Shown: piece by piece, positions 51,580-61,679 of the stretch
Position numbering within the stretch: position 1 is the stretch's first letter
Layout of the letters: every line of letters starts with the position of its first letter
Origin: Bradyrhizobium diazoefficiens
GTDB lineage: Bacteria; Pseudomonadota; Alphaproteobacteria; Rhizobiales; Xanthobacteraceae
Reading direction: 5' to 3'
DNA: 64,000 bases
NCBI RefSeq assembly: GCF_016616235.1
Contig: NZ_CP067100.1
Span: 3,779,001-3,843,000, forward strand
Notes under the pieces: model-generated
Databases searched by the model: none
The model's input: the letters and a program-made list of their open reading frames with translations, nothing else
What the model was told of the DNA's origin: nothing
Program-made: the position numbers and the translations under genes

Positions 51580-52556
51580 TGGCGCAGGCGCCAATCCAGT
51601 TTGACCGTGCCTCGGGGGCCCTTGAAGGGGCCAACCTGTGGGAGCGGACGGCTGCCTTGGCGCTCGTGACGGGATCGAAGATCTCGTCACACTTCTCGCA
51701 TATGGGCTACATCGCCTGCGCCAACCTGCTGCGCAAGACGCTGCCCGAGCGCAACATCGCGATCAGGCTCAATCCGGACGCCGTGTTCGAATTCCCCTAT
51801 GGCGACGGCTATTGGAGCAAGCTGCTCAACCGCTCGTATAATTATGAGGACGAGCTCGAGCTGCTGTTTGCCGACTCCGTCGACGTCGACTACACGCTGC
51901 TCGATTGCGGCGCCAATTACGGCTATTGGTCGGTGCTGGTATCGAGCAAGCCGTTCGGCGCCCACAAGGCGATCGCGATCGAGCCGTCGGGGCAGAACTA
52001 TCCGAAGCTCGCCAACAATGCGCGCGTCAACGGCAACCGTTTCGAGACCATGAAATGCGCCATCGGCGCGAGCCGCGGCACTGCGCGGCTATCAGGCACC
52101 AAGCACGAGGCCTTCAGCATCGCTGGCGATCCGTCTGACGGCGGCGAGGAAGTGCCGGTCATCGCGCTCGACAATCTGATCGATGACGGCAAGGTGGCGG
52201 CGAGCGGCAAGTACCTGGTCAAGCTCGACGTCGAGGGCGTCGAGATCGAGGCGATCAAGGGCGGCGCCCGGCTGCTCGAGGCCGACAGCGTCATCATGTG
52301 CGAGGAGCACGGCAGCGATCGCTCGCATGCCGTGTCGCGCTACATCCTCGAACAGACCCCGCTGAAGCTGATCGTGTTCGATCCGCGCAGCAATCGGATG
52401 GAAACCGTGACCGAGCTGTCGATCCTCGACCGCATCAAGGTCTCGACCCATGTCGGCTACAACGTTTTCGGCACCGCAAGCGCATTCTGGCAGGACAGGA
52501 TCGAAGCCCTGAATGCCAGGAACCTGAATGCCAAGACTTCGCGCCGTATGCAGTGA
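51579..52556 (+). CDS. FkbM-family methyltransferase embedded between nuoD and nuoE
   Basis: A 325 aa protein with a SAM-binding fold. Motif I is LLDCGANYGYWS (107-118), followed by AIEPSGQNYPKLANNARVNG, and the FkbM signature VIALDNLI plus YLVKLDVEGVEIEAIKGG lies near 195-230. FkbM enzymes O-methylate sugars or small molecules; complex I subunits are not known FkbM substrates. It overlaps the nuoD stop by one base and ends 12 bp before nuoE, so it is made with complex I. Codon use looks like its neighbours. Role unknown. Confidence 0.88.
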   Translation: MAQAPIQFDRASGALEGANLWERTAALALVTGSKISSHFSHMGYIACANLLRKTLPERNIAIRLNPDAVFEFPYGDGYWSKLLNRSYNYEDELELLFADSVDVDYTLLDCGANYGYWSVLVSSKPFGAHKAIAIEPSGQNYPKLANNARVNGNRFETMKCAIGASRGTARLSGTKHEAFSIAGDPSDGGEEVPVIALDNLIDDGKVAASGKYLVKLDVEGVEIEAIKGGARLLEADSVIMCEEHGSDRSHAVSRYILEQTPLKLIVFDPRSNRMETVTELSILDRIKVSTHVGYNVFGTASAFWQDRIEALNARNLNAKTSRRMQ

Positions 52557-52568
52557 GAGATTGAAGAG

Positions 52569-53180
52569 ATGTCCGTCCGCCGATTAGCACCGAAGGAAGT
52601 CCAGCCCGCGAGCTTTGCGTTCACGGAGGAGAACCTCGCATTCGCCAAGCAGCAGATCGCGAAATATCCGGCCGGCCGGCAAGCCTCTGCCGTGATCGCG
52701 ATCATGTGGCGCGCGCAGGAGCAGCATGACGGCTGGGTGCCGGAAGCCGCGATCCGCGTCATCGCCGACCTGCTCCACATGCCCTATATCCGCGTGCTGG
52801 AAGTGGCGACCTTCTACACGATGTTCCAGCTCGCGCCCGTCGGCAAGAAGGCCCACGTCCAGGTCTGCGGCACCACGCCGTGCCGCCTGCGCGGCGCCGA
52901 GGACCTCATCCACGTTTGCGAGCATCGCATCCATCACGAGCCCTTCCATCTCTCCAAGGATGGCAATTTCAGCTGGGAAGAGGTGGAGTGCCTGGGCGCC
53001 TGCGTGAATGCGCCGATGGTGTTGATCGGCAAGGATACCTATGAGGACCTGACCAAGGAAAGCTTCGGCAAGGTGCTCGACGGCTTCGCTTCGGGTAATC
53101 CGCCCAAACCCGGTCCGCAGAATGGCCGCCAGTTCTCGGCGCCGATCACCGGGCCGACCACGCTGAAGGAGATCACCTGA
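52569..53180 (+). CDS. nuoE: NADH-quinone oxidoreductase subunit E
   Basis: A 203 aa subunit (24-kDa family) of the NADH dehydrogenase module carrying a 2Fe-2S cluster. The ligands are VCGTTPC (C-x4-C) and CLGAC (C-x3-C), in a thioredoxin-like fold. A helical N-terminal half has [29 protein letters not shown] and [18 protein letters not shown]. The last 30 residues are a Pro/Gly-rich tail. The stop overlaps the ATG of the next small gene. Confidence 0.97.
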   Translation: MSVRRLAPKEVQPASFAFTEENLAFAKQQIAKYPAGRQASAVIAIMWRAQEQHDGWVPEAAIRVIADLLHMPYIRVLEVATFYTMFQLAPVGKKAHVQVCGTTPCRLRGAEDLIHVCEHRIHHEPFHLSKDGNFSWEEVECLGACVNAPMVLIGKDTYEDLTKESFGKVLDGFASGNPPKPGPQNGRQFSAPITGPTTLKEIT

Positions 53181-53386
53181 TGCGTGATCTCTCGTCGCCT
53201 TCAGTGCAGGGGAGCGGTGCCGTGAAGAAATGGGGCTTCATCGCGATGCATGCCGCGGTCGCGGCCAGCTTCATTTTCCTGCTTCAGCGTTTCGGCCTGA
53301 ACGCGTCGCTGGAATCCAGCCTGCTCTGGGCGCTGACCTTCGCCGTCTGCGCCGCCGGGCTTGCCTACAAGCAAGCCAACCGTTGA
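53180..53386 (+). CDS. Two-helix 68 aa membrane protein between nuoE and nuoF
   Basis: A 68 aa protein with two predicted membrane helices (about 19-38 and 45-64) joined by a short loop, VKKWGFIAMHAAVAASFIFLLQ and ESSLLWALTFAVCAAGLAYK. Its ATG overlaps the nuoE TGA (TGATG) and nuoF starts 15 bp after its stop. No known domain. It is not one of the 14 core subunits. A supernumerary or assembly role for complex I is inference from position. Confidence 0.72.
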   Translation: MRDLSSPSVQGSGAVKKWGFIAMHAAVAASFIFLLQRFGLNASLESSLLWALTFAVCAAGLAYKQANR

Positions 53387-53401
53387 TCGGAAAGCACTGA
53401 T

Positions 53402-54727
53402 ATGCTCGAGGACAAGGATCGCATCTTCAAGAACCTGTACGGCCTCCACGATTGGGGGCTCGAGGGTGCGCGCCGTCGCGGCGCCTGGGATGGCACCAAG
53501 GCCATCATCGACAAGGGCCGCGACTGGATCATCAACGAAATGAAGGCCTCGGGTCTGCGCGGCCGCGGCGGCGCCGGCTTCCCGACCGGCCTGAAATGGT
53601 CGTTCATGCCGAAGGAATCGACCGACGGCCGGCCGAGCTATCTCGTCGTCAACGCCGACGAGTCGGAGCCCGGCACCTGCAAGGATCGCGAGATCATGCG
53701 GCACGATCCGCATCTGTTGATCGAGGGCTGCCTGATCGCCAGCTGCGCGATGAACGCGCATGCCTGCTACATCTATGTCCGCGGCGAGTTCATCCGCGAG
53801 CGCGAGCACCTCCAGGCCGCGATCGACCAGGCCTACGAGGCCAAGCTGGTCGGCAAGGACAACGTCAACGGCTGGCCGTTCGACATCTATGTCGCGCACG
53901 GCGCCGGCGCCTATATCTGCGGCGAGGAGACCGCGCTGCTCGAAAGCCTCGAGGGCAAGAAGGGCCAGCCGCGGTTGAAGCCGCCGTTCCCCGCCAATGT
54001 CGGTCTGTTCGGCTGCCCGACCACCGTCAATAATGTCGAGTCGATCGCGGTTGCGCCTGATATCCTGCGCCGCGGCGCCGCCTGGTTCGCCGGCATCGGC
54101 CGTCCCAACAATGTCGGGACCAAATTGTTCTGCATTTCCGGCCATGTCGAGCGGCCCTGCAACGTCGAAGAGGCCATGGGCATTCCGTTCCGTGAGCTGA
54201 TCGACAAGCATTGCGGCGGCATCCGCGGCGGCTGGGACAACCTCAAGGCCGTGATCCCCGGCGGCTCTTCGGTGCGCATGGTGCCGGCCGAGCAGATCAT
54301 CGACACGCCGATGGACTTCGACAGCTTGAGCAAGCTGCGCTCGGGTCTCGGCACCGCGGCCGTGATTGTGATGGACAAGTCCACCGATCTGATCCGTGCC
54401 ATTGCCCGCATCTCCTATTTCTACAAGCACGAGAGCTGCGGCCAGTGCACACCGTGCCGCGAGGGCACGGGATGGATGTGGCGCGTGCTGACCCGCATGG
54501 CCGAGGGCCGCGCGCATAAGCGCGAGATCGACATGCTGCTGGAGGTGACAAAGCAGGTCGAAGGCCACACCATCTGCGCGCTCGGGGACGCTGCCGCTTG
54601 GCCGATCCAGGGCCTGATTGCGCATTTCCGTCACGAGATCGAAGCGCGCATCGACCAGTATTCGCATAGGGCCGATGTCGACGATATCGGCGTCCGCGAT
54701 CCCGTCAACATGGTCGCGGCGGAGTAG
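53402..54727 (+). CDS. nuoF: NADH-quinone oxidoreductase subunit F
   Basis: A 441 aa subunit (51-kDa family) that binds NADH and FMN and carries cluster N3. The NADH/FMN glycine loop is [15 protein letters not shown], the FMN region is [19 protein letters not shown], and the 4Fe-4S ligands are in [11 protein letters not shown] with a fourth cysteine in TICALGD. The length is normal. It is followed 4 bp later by the small coiled-coil gene. Confidence 0.98.
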   Translation: MLEDKDRIFKNLYGLHDWGLEGARRRGAWDGTKAIIDKGRDWIINEMKASGLRGRGGAGFPTGLKWSFMPKESTDGRPSYLVVNADESEPGTCKDREIMRHDPHLLIEGCLIASCAMNAHACYIYVRGEFIREREHLQAAIDQAYEAKLVGKDNVNGWPFDIYVAHGAGAYICGEETALLESLEGKKGQPRLKPPFPANVGLFGCPTTVNNVESIAVAPDILRRGAAWFAGIGRPNNVGTKLFCISGHVERPCNVEEAMGIPFRELIDKHCGGIRGGWDNLKAVIPGGSSVRMVPAEQIIDTPMDFDSLSKLRSGLGTAAVIVMDKSTDLIRAIARISYFYKHESCGQCTPCREGTGWMWRVLTRMAEGRAHKREIDMLLEVTKQVEGHTICALGDAAAWPIQGLIAHFRHEIEARIDQYSHRADVDDIGVRDPVNMVAAE

Positions 54728-54731
54728 GGCG

Positions 54732-54941
54732 ATGGCCAACGAACCCGACAACATCGTGCCTCAATACCTGCGCCGTTTCGACGAGAAGCTCGATCGCGTG
54801 GTAGATGAAATGCTTGACGTGAAGGTTCGTTTGACTGCGGTGGAGGAGGGCTTGGCTGGTGTCGATCGCCGCCTCGACCGTCTCGAAGCCCGCGTTGAGC
54901 GGATCGAGCGGCGCCTCGATCTCGTCGAACTGCCGCACTGA
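54732..54941 (+). CDS. 69 aa coiled-coil protein between nuoF and nuoG
   Basis: A 69 aa protein beginning MANEPDNIVPQYLRRFDEKL. From about residue 12 to 66 it is a continuous charged heptad pattern (RLTAVEEGLAGVDRRLDRLEARVERIERRLDLVELP), giving a strongly predicted coiled coil. No cysteines. It starts 4 bp after nuoF and ends 13 bp before nuoG. Such helical proteins usually self-associate or dock to a partner; a complex I assembly or regulatory role is inference. Confidence 0.72.
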   Translation: MANEPDNIVPQYLRRFDEKLDRVVDEMLDVKVRLTAVEEGLAGVDRRLDRLEARVERIERRLDLVELPH

Positions 54942-54954
54942 GAAAGACTGACGA

Positions 54955-57030
54955 ATGACCAAGCTCATCATCGACGGCAAAGAGATCGATGTCCCCGCCG
55001 AGTACACGCTGCTTCAGGCGTGCGAGGCAGCCGGCGCCGAGATTCCGCGCTTCTGCTATCACGAGCGGCTGTCGATCGCCGGCAATTGCCGGATGTGCCT
55101 CGTCGAGGTGAAGGGCGGCCCGAAGCCGGTCGCAAGCTGCGCCTGGGGCGTGCGCGACTGCCGTCCGGGTCCCAAGGGCGAGCCGCCGGAGATCTCGACG
55201 CGTTCACCGATGGTGAAGAAGGCGCGCGAAGGCGTGATGGAATTCCTTCTGATCAACCACCCGCTGGACTGCCCGATCTGCGACCAGGGCGGCGAGTGCG
55301 ACCTGCAGGACCAGGCGATGGGCTATGGTGTCGACACCAGCCGCTTCGCCGAGAACAAGCGCGCGGTCGAGGACAAATATCTCGGCGCGCTGGTCAAGAC
55401 CTCGATGAACCGCTGCATCCAGTGCACGCGCTGCGTCCGCTTCTCGGCGGAAGTCGCCGGCGCCCCCGAGATGGGCGCGACCGGGCGCGGCGAGGACATG
55501 GAGATCACGACCTATCTCGAGCACGCGCTGACGTCGGAATTGCAGGGCAATCTCGTCGACATCTGCCCGGTCGGCGCGCTGACCTCGAAGCCTTATGCCT
55601 TTGCGGCGCGTCCCTGGGAGCTCGGCAAGACCCAGTCGATCGACGTGATGGACGGTCTGGGATCTGCGATCCGCGTCGACACCCGCGGCCGCGAGGTGAT
55701 GCGCATTCTGCCGCGCATCAACGAGGCCGTGAACGAGGAGTGGATCTCCGACAAGACCCGCCACGTCGTCGACGGCCTGCGTACCCAGCGGCTCGACCGG
55801 CCCTATATCCGCGAGGCCGGCAAGCTGCGCGCGGCGAGCTGGCAGGAGGCCTTCGCCGCGATCGCCTCGAAGGCGGCGCGCACCGACGGCAAGCGCATCG
55901 GCGCGATCGCAGGCGACCTCGCCGGCGTCGAGGAGATGTTCGCGCTGAAGGATCTCTTGTCGAAGTACGGCTCGAGCAATCTGGCGGTGCAGGGCGGCGA
56001 TGCCTTCGATCCCGCGCTTGGCCGCGGTTCCTACATCTTCAATCCGACGCTGGCCGGCGTCGAGCAGGCCGACGCGCTGCTCATCATCGGCGCCAATCCG
56101 CGGAAAGAGGCGGCCGTGTTCAACGCCCGCATCCGCAAGCGCTGGCGCGCCGGCGGCTTCAAAATCGGCGTGATCGGCGCCAAGGCCGACCTGACCTACG
56201 ACTACGACCATCTCGGCGCGGGCACCGAGACGCTCAGCGAACTCGCGGCCGGCAAGCACTCCTTCATGGACGTGCTGAAGAACGCCAAGCACCCGATCAT
56301 CCTGGTCGGCGCGGGCGCCGCCGCGCGCCATGACGGCGCGGCCATTCTCGCAAGCGCCGCCAAGCTCGCGCTCGATGTCGGCGCGGTGAAGGACGGCTGG
56401 AACGGTTTTGGCGTGCTGCACGAGACCGCCTCGCGCGTCGGCGCGCTCGATATCGGCTTCACCGCGACCGCGGGCGGCCTGAACGCGGCGCAGATGACGA
56501 CGTTCGGCACGCTCGACCTGCTGTTCCTGTTAGGGGCCGACGAGATCAAGGCGCCGGATGGCACCTTCGTCGTCTATATCGGCACCCATGGCGACCGCGG
56601 CGCGCATCGCGCCGACGTGATCCTGCCGGCGGCCGCCTACACCGAGAAGTCCGCGATCTACGTCAACACCGAAGGCCGCGTGCAGATGACCGGCCGTGCC
56701 GCGTTCCCGCCGGGCGAAGCCCGCGAGGACTGGGCGATCGTCCGGGCGCTGTCGGAAGCGCTCGGCAAGAAGCTCGGTTATGACTCGCTCTCGGCGCTGC
56801 GCCAGGCGATCTTCAAGGCGGTGCCGCATCTGATCCGTCTCGACCAGATCGAGGCCGGCTCCGCCGACCAGATCAGGAAGCTGGCGGGCAAGGGCGGCAC
56901 GCCCGAGAAGGCGCCGTTCAAGGCCGCGATCGAGGACTTCTACCTGACCAACCCGATCGCGCGTGCGTCCGCCGTGATGGCGGAATGTTCGCGGCTTGCC
57001 TCCGGGCAGATGCTGACCGCAGCGGAGTGA
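54955..57030 (+). CDS. nuoG: NADH-quinone oxidoreductase subunit G
   Basis: A 691 aa subunit (75-kDa family). The N-terminal part carries a 2Fe-2S cluster (FCYHERLSIAGNCRMCLVEVKG), the His-Cys3 4Fe-4S site (HPLDCPICDQGGECDLQDQ) and a further 4Fe-4S set (NRCIQCTRCVRFS with CPVGALTSKP). The C-terminal two thirds form a molybdopterin-type fold (DLLFLLGADEIKAPDGTFVVYIGTHGDRGAHRADVILPAAAYTEK) that binds no cofactor in complex I. Length fits the alphaproteobacterial type. Confidence 0.98.
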   Translation: MTKLIIDGKEIDVPAEYTLLQACEAAGAEIPRFCYHERLSIAGNCRMCLVEVKGGPKPVASCAWGVRDCRPGPKGEPPEISTRSPMVKKAREGVMEFLLINHPLDCPICDQGGECDLQDQAMGYGVDTSRFAENKRAVEDKYLGALVKTSMNRCIQCTRCVRFSAEVAGAPEMGATGRGEDMEITTYLEHALTSELQGNLVDICPVGALTSKPYAFAARPWELGKTQSIDVMDGLGSAIRVDTRGREVMRILPRINEAVNEEWISDKTRHVVDGLRTQRLDRPYIREAGKLRAASWQEAFAAIASKAARTDGKRIGAIAGDLAGVEEMFALKDLLSKYGSSNLAVQGGDAFDPALGRGSYIFNPTLAGVEQADALLIIGANPRKEAAVFNARIRKRWRAGGFKIGVIGAKADLTYDYDHLGAGTETLSELAAGKHSFMDVLKNAKHPIILVGAGAAARHDGAAILASAAKLALDVGAVKDGWNGFGVLHETASRVGALDIGFTATAGGLNAAQMTTFGTLDLLFLLGADEIKAPDGTFVVYIGTHGDRGAHRADVILPAAAYTEKSAIYVNTEGRVQMTGRAAFPPGEAREDWAIVRALSEALGKKLGYDSLSALRQAIFKAVPHLIRLDQIEAGSADQIRKLAGKGGTPEKAPFKAAIEDFYLTNPIARASAVMAECSRLASGQMLTAAE

Positions 57031-57035
57031 GCTAG

Positions 57036-58103
57036 ATGGAATTCTTCGAAAGCGCATTCTGGACCGGCTTCCTCTGGCCGCTGATCATCATGGTCGCGGA
57101 GAGCGTGCTGGTGCTGGTCGTCCTGCTGATCGCGATCGCCTACATCCTGCTCGCCGACCGCAAGATCTGGGCGGCGGTGCAGATTCGCCGCGGCCCGAAC
57201 GTGGTCGGCCCTTGGGGCCTGCTGCAGTCCTTCGCGGACCTGCTCAAGTTCGTGCTGAAGGAGCCGATCATTCCGGCCGGCGCCAACAAGGGCGTGTTTC
57301 TCCTCGCTCCCTTGGTCTCCTGCGTGCTCGCGCTCGCGGCCTGGGCGGTGATCCCGACCAATCTCGGCTGGGTGATCTCCGACATCAATGTCGGCGTGCT
57401 CTTCATCTTCGCGATCTCGTCGCTGTCGATCTACGGCATCATCATGGCCGGCTGGTCGTCGAACTCGAAATATCCGTTCCTGGCTGCGCTGCGCTCGGCG
57501 GCGCAGATGGTGTCCTATGAAGTCTCGATCGGCTTCGTTATCATCACCGTGCTGCTCTGCGCCGGCACGCTGAACCTGTCGGCCGTGGTCGAAGCCCAGC
57601 ATGCCCGCGGCCTCGCCAGCCTGATCGGGCTGCCGCAACTCACCATCCTGAACTGGTACGTCTGGCCGCTGTTCCCGATGTTCGTCGTCTTCTACGTCTC
57701 GGCGCTGGCGGAAACCAACCGTCCGCCGTTCGATCTCGTGGAAGCGGAATCCGAGCTCGTCGCCGGCTTCATGGTGGAATACGGCTCGACGCCGTATCTC
57801 TTGTTCATGCTCGGCGAATATGTCGCGATCGTCACGATGTGCGCGCTGGCGACGATCCTGTTCCTCGGAGGCTGGCTGCCGCCGGTGGACCTGCCGCCGT
57901 TCAACTGGGTGCCGGGGATCATCTGGTTCTCGCTCAAAGTCTTCTTCATGTTCTTCCTGTTCGCGATGGCGAAGGCGATCGTGCCGCGCTACCGCTACGA
58001 TCAACTGATGCGTCTCGGCTGGAAGGTGTTCCTGCCGATCTCGCTCGTGATGGTGGTCGTGGTGGCCGGCGTGCTGCATTTCGCCGGCATCGCGCCGAAG
58101 TGA
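57036..58103 (+). CDS. nuoH: NADH-quinone oxidoreductase subunit H
   Basis: A 355 aa membrane subunit (ND1) with eight helices that joins the peripheral arm to the membrane arm and forms the quinone entry. The signatures are [45 protein letters not shown] and [29 protein letters not shown], whose acidic residues face the quinone chamber and proton path. It starts 5 bp after nuoG. Confidence 0.98.
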   Translation: MEFFESAFWTGFLWPLIIMVAESVLVLVVLLIAIAYILLADRKIWAAVQIRRGPNVVGPWGLLQSFADLLKFVLKEPIIPAGANKGVFLLAPLVSCVLALAAWAVIPTNLGWVISDINVGVLFIFAISSLSIYGIIMAGWSSNSKYPFLAALRSAAQMVSYEVSIGFVIITVLLCAGTLNLSAVVEAQHARGLASLIGLPQLTILNWYVWPLFPMFVVFYVSALAETNRPPFDLVEAESELVAGFMVEYGSTPYLLFMLGEYVAIVTMCALATILFLGGWLPPVDLPPFNWVPGIIWFSLKVFFMFFLFAMAKAIVPRYRYDQLMRLGWKVFLPISLVMVVVVAGVLHFAGIAPK

Positions 58104-58111
58104 GGGCCGTC

Positions 58112-58606
58112 ATGGGTATCAACATCAACGCCACTGCACGCTCGCTTCTGCTGTCGGAATTCGTCTCGGCGTTCTTCCTCGCCATGCGTTATTTCTTCCA
58201 GCCGAAGCCGACCATCAACTATCCCTTCGAGAAGAACCCGATCTCGCCGCGTTTTCGCGGCGAGCACGCGCTGCGCCGCTATCCGAACGGCGAAGAGCGC
58301 TGCATCGCCTGCAAGCTGTGCGAAGCGATCTGCCCGGCGCAGGCCATCACCATCGAGGCCGGCCCCCGCCGCAACGACGGCACCCGCCGCACCGTGCGCT
58401 ACGACATCGACATGGTGAAGTGCATCTATTGTGGCCTCTGCCAGGAGGCCTGTCCGGTCGATGCCATCGTCGAAGGTCCGAACTTCGAATTCTCGACCGA
58501 GACCCGCGAGGAACTGCTCTATGACAAGGCCAAGCTGCTCGCCAACGGCGACCGCTGGGAACGCGAGATCGCAAAAGCGATCGAGCTCGACGCGCCGTAC
58601 CGGTGA
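58112..58606 (+). CDS. nuoI: NADH-quinone oxidoreductase subunit I
   Basis: A 164 aa subunit (23-kDa/TYKY family) with two 4Fe-4S clusters (N6a, N6b). The two motifs are [16 protein letters not shown] and [36 protein letters not shown]. An N-terminal amphipathic helix ([15 protein letters not shown]) anchors it to the membrane. It starts 8 bp after nuoH. Confidence 0.98.
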   Translation: MGININATARSLLLSEFVSAFFLAMRYFFQPKPTINYPFEKNPISPRFRGEHALRRYPNGEERCIACKLCEAICPAQAITIEAGPRRNDGTRRTVRYDIDMVKCIYCGLCQEACPVDAIVEGPNFEFSTETREELLYDKAKLLANGDRWEREIAKAIELDAPYR

Positions 58607-58615
58607 GATGAGAGC

Positions 58616-59254
58616 ATGATCCTTCCCGCGCTGTTCTTCTATCTCTTCGCCGGCGTCTGCGTCGCCTCGGCGGTGATGGTGATTGTCTCGCGCAATCCCG
58701 TGCACTCCGTGCTGTACCTGATCCTGGCCTTCGTCAACGCCTCCGGCCTGTTCGTGCTGATGGGCGCCGAATTCCTCGCGATGATCCTGATCGTGGTCTA
58801 TGTCGGCGCCGTCGCGGTGCTGTTCCTGTTCGTGATCATGATGCTCGACGTCGACTTCCTCGAGCTGCGCGAAGGCTTCATCCAGTACCTGCCGGTCGGT
58901 GTCGTGATCGGCGGCATCTTCCTGTTCGAGCTGCTGCTGACCGTCGGCGCCTGGGTCATCAACCCGTCCGTGAGCAAGAACATCACGGCGGCGATCCCGG
59001 CCAACGTCTCCAACACCGAGGCGCTCGGGCTCGTGCTCTATACGAAGTACATCCACTACTTCCAGCTCTCCGGCATGGTGCTTCTGGTCGCCATGATCGG
59101 CGCCATCGTGCTGACGTTGCGTCACAAGGCGAACGTCAAGCGGCAGGACATCAACGTTCAGAACGCACGCACGCCCGAGATGGCGATGGCGATGCGCAAG
59201 GTGGCGTCGGGGCAGGGGCTCTCGGATGCCGATGCTGCGGAGTGGGTGAAATGA
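58616..59254 (+). CDS. nuoJ: NADH-quinone oxidoreductase subunit J
   Basis: A 212 aa membrane subunit (ND6) with five helices. [55 protein letters not shown] is the signature and includes the helix with the pi-bulge of the proton path. A soluble tail follows with the sequence [20 protein letters not shown]. The stop overlaps the nuoK start (ATGA). Confidence 0.97.
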   Translation: MILPALFFYLFAGVCVASAVMVIVSRNPVHSVLYLILAFVNASGLFVLMGAEFLAMILIVVYVGAVAVLFLFVIMMLDVDFLELREGFIQYLPVGVVIGGIFLFELLLTVGAWVINPSVSKNITAAIPANVSNTEALGLVLYTKYIHYFQLSGMVLLVAMIGAIVLTLRHKANVKRQDINVQNARTPEMAMAMRKVASGQGLSDADAAEWVK

Positions 59255-59559
59255 CGATCGGGCTCGGACATTATCTGGCGGTCGGCGCGATCCTGTTCAC
59301 GCTCGGCATCCTCGGCATCTTCCTGAACCGCAAGAACATCATCGTCATCCTGATGTCGATCGAGCTGATCCTGCTCTCGGTCAACATCAACCTCGTCGCG
59401 TTCTCGACCTTCCTCGGCGACATCGTCGGCCAGGTCTTCGCGCTGCTGGTCTTGACCGTGGCTGCGGCGGAAGCCGCGATCGGTCTCGCCATCCTGGTGG
59501 TCTATTTCCGCAACCGCGGCTCGATCGCGGTTGAGGACGTCAATCTGATGAAGGGCTGA
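59251..59559 (+). CDS. nuoK: NADH-quinone oxidoreductase subunit K
   Basis: A 102 aa, three-helix membrane subunit (ND4L). The start [51 protein letters not shown] carries the conserved membrane glutamates (in SIELIL, and in [11 protein letters not shown]), needed for proton movement. The start overlaps the nuoJ stop, giving the usual 102 aa length. Confidence 0.97.
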   Translation: MTIGLGHYLAVGAILFTLGILGIFLNRKNIIVILMSIELILLSVNINLVAFSTFLGDIVGQVFALLVLTVAAAEAAIGLAILVVYFRNRGSIAVEDVNLMKG

Positions 59560-59567
59560 GCGCTCAA

Positions 59568-61679
59568 ATGGTTCAGGCAATCGTTTTCCTGCCGCTGCTG
59601 GGCGCCATTCTGGCCGGCCTGATCTCGCTCGTCGGCGCGCATGGCCGCAACCCCTCGGGCGACGAGGTCGAGCATCACGGCGACCACGGACATGATCACG
59701 GACTTGGCGCGCACGCCCATGCATCCGATACGATCAACGAGGATGCCTCCGCCATCCACGAGACCCATCACGAGCCGGGCGATGGCCATGACGACCATGG
59801 TCCTGTCGAGCCGCCGGCGGCGGGCTCGCGCGGCGCCGAGCTGATCACGACCGCACTGCTGTTCGTCTCGGCCGCGCTGTCCTGGATGACGCTGGTCGAT
59901 GTCGGCTTCATGGACCACGACGCCCGGTATCAGCTGCTGCCCTGGATCTTCTCCGGCGACCTCCAGGTCTGGTGGACGCTGCGGGTCGACACCCTCACCG
60001 CCGTGATGCTGGTGGTGGTGACGACCGTGTCCTCGCTCGTGCACCTCTATTCCATCGGCTATATGGATCAGGACCCGAACCGGCCGCGCTTCTTCGGCTA
60101 TCTCTCGCTGTTCACCTTCGCCATGTTGATGCTGGTGACGGCGGATAATCTCGTGCAGCTGTTCTTCGGCTGGGAAGGCGTGGGTCTCGCCAGCTATCTG
60201 CTGATCGGCTTCTGGTACCAGAAGCCGTCGGCGAACGCCGCCGCCATCAAGGCCTTCGTGGTCAACCGCGTCGGCGACTTCGGTTTCGCGCTCGGCATCT
60301 TCGCGATTTTCGCGCTGGTCGGCTCGACCGATTTCGAGACCATCTTCCATGCCGCGCCCGGCCTTACCGGCAAGACCATCGACTTCCTCGGCTGGCACGC
60401 CGACGCGCTGACCCTGACCTGCCTCCTCTTGTTCATGGGCGCGATGGGCAAGTCGGCGCAGTTCCTGCTGCACACCTGGTTGCCGGACGCAATGGAAGGT
60501 CCGACCCCGGTGTCGGCGCTGATCCACGCCGCGACCATGGTCACCGCCGGCGTATTCATGGTGGCGCGCCTGTCGCCGCTATTCGAGCTGGCCCCGACCG
60601 CGCAGGCCGTCGTGATGTTCTTCGGCGCCACCACGGCGTTCTTCGCCGCGACCATCGGCCTCGTCCAGAACGACATCAAGCGCATCGTCGCCTACTCGAC
60701 CTGCTCGCAGCTCGGCTACATGTTCGTGGCGATGGGAGCAGGGGCTTATTCCGTCGGCATGTTCCACCTGTTCACGCACGCCTTCTTCAAGGCGCTGCTG
60801 TTCTTAGGCTCCGGCTCGGTGATCTATGCGATGCATCACGAGCAGGACATCCGCAACATGGGCGGCCTCTGGCGCAAGATCCCCTACACCTATGCGGTGA
60901 TGGTGGTCGGCACGCTGGCGCTGACCGGCTTCCCGCTCACCGCCGGCTACTTCTCCAAGGACGCGATCATCGAGTCCGCCTATGCCTCGCACAATCCGTT
61001 CGCGATGTACGGCTTCCTGATGACGGTCGTCGCCGCCGGCCTGACCTCGTTCTACTCCTGGCGCCTGATCTTCAAGACCTTCCACGGCGAGCCGCATGAT
61101 GAGCACCATTACGAGGCCGCGCATGAGGCGCCGCTCTGGATCCTGATCCCGATCGGCGTGCTCGCGGTCGGCTCGTTCGTCGCGGGCCTGCCGTTCAAGG
61201 AGCTGTTCGCCGGCCATGGCGTCGAGGAGTTTTTCCGCGAGTCCGTGAAGATGAACCCGCACATCATCGAGGAGATGCACCACATCCCCGAAACCATCGC
61301 CTTCCTGCCGACGGTGATGATGGTGCTGGGCTTCCTCGTCTCCTACCTGTTCTACATCCGCCGGCCGTATTTGCCGGTCGAGCTCGCGAAAGAGCAGCCG
61401 ATGCTGTACCAGTTCCTGCTCAACAAATGGTACTTCGACGAGCTCTACGACCTCATCTTCGTTCGACCGGCGAAGTGGATCGGCTACCAGCTCTGGAAGA
61501 AGGGCGACGGCTTCGTCATCGACGGCCTCGGTCCCGATGGCGTCTCCGCCCGCGTGCTGGACGTCACCCGCAATGTCGTGAAGATCCAGACCGGCTATCT
61601 CTATCACTATGCGTTCGCCATGCTGATCGGCGCCGCCGGCCTGATCACCTGGTTCATGTTCGGCTTTGGAGGCCAGTAA
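59568..61679 (+). CDS. nuoL: NADH-quinone oxidoreductase subunit L with His-rich insert
   Basis: A 703 aa antiporter-like proton pump (ND5) at the tip of the membrane arm. The antiporter core is intact: [75 protein letters not shown] and the long lateral helix near the C-terminus. Between the first and second helices, residues 33-82 form an insert rich in His and Asp (12 His in 36-77), for example [18 protein letters not shown]. The insert looks metal-binding and is absent from E. coli NuoL as I remember it. It starts 8 bp after nuoK. Confidence 0.97.
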   Translation: MVQAIVFLPLLGAILAGLISLVGAHGRNPSGDEVEHHGDHGHDHGLGAHAHASDTINEDASAIHETHHEPGDGHDDHGPVEPPAAGSRGAELITTALLFVSAALSWMTLVDVGFMDHDARYQLLPWIFSGDLQVWWTLRVDTLTAVMLVVVTTVSSLVHLYSIGYMDQDPNRPRFFGYLSLFTFAMLMLVTADNLVQLFFGWEGVGLASYLLIGFWYQKPSANAAAIKAFVVNRVGDFGFALGIFAIFALVGSTDFETIFHAAPGLTGKTIDFLGWHADALTLTCLLLFMGAMGKSAQFLLHTWLPDAMEGPTPVSALIHAATMVTAGVFMVARLSPLFELAPTAQAVVMFFGATTAFFAATIGLVQNDIKRIVAYSTCSQLGYMFVAMGAGAYSVGMFHLFTHAFFKALLFLGSGSVIYAMHHEQDIRNMGGLWRKIPYTYAVMVVGTLALTGFPLTAGYFSKDAIIESAYASHNPFAMYGFLMTVVAAGLTSFYSWRLIFKTFHGEPHDEHHYEAAHEAPLWILIPIGVLAVGSFVAGLPFKELFAGHGVEEFFRESVKMNPHIIEEMHHIPETIAFLPTVMMVLGFLVSYLFYIRRPYLPVELAKEQPMLYQFLLNKWYFDELYDLIFVRPAKWIGYQLWKKGDGFVIDGLGPDGVSARVLDVTRNVVKIQTGYLYHYAFAMLIGAAGLITWFMFGFGGQ

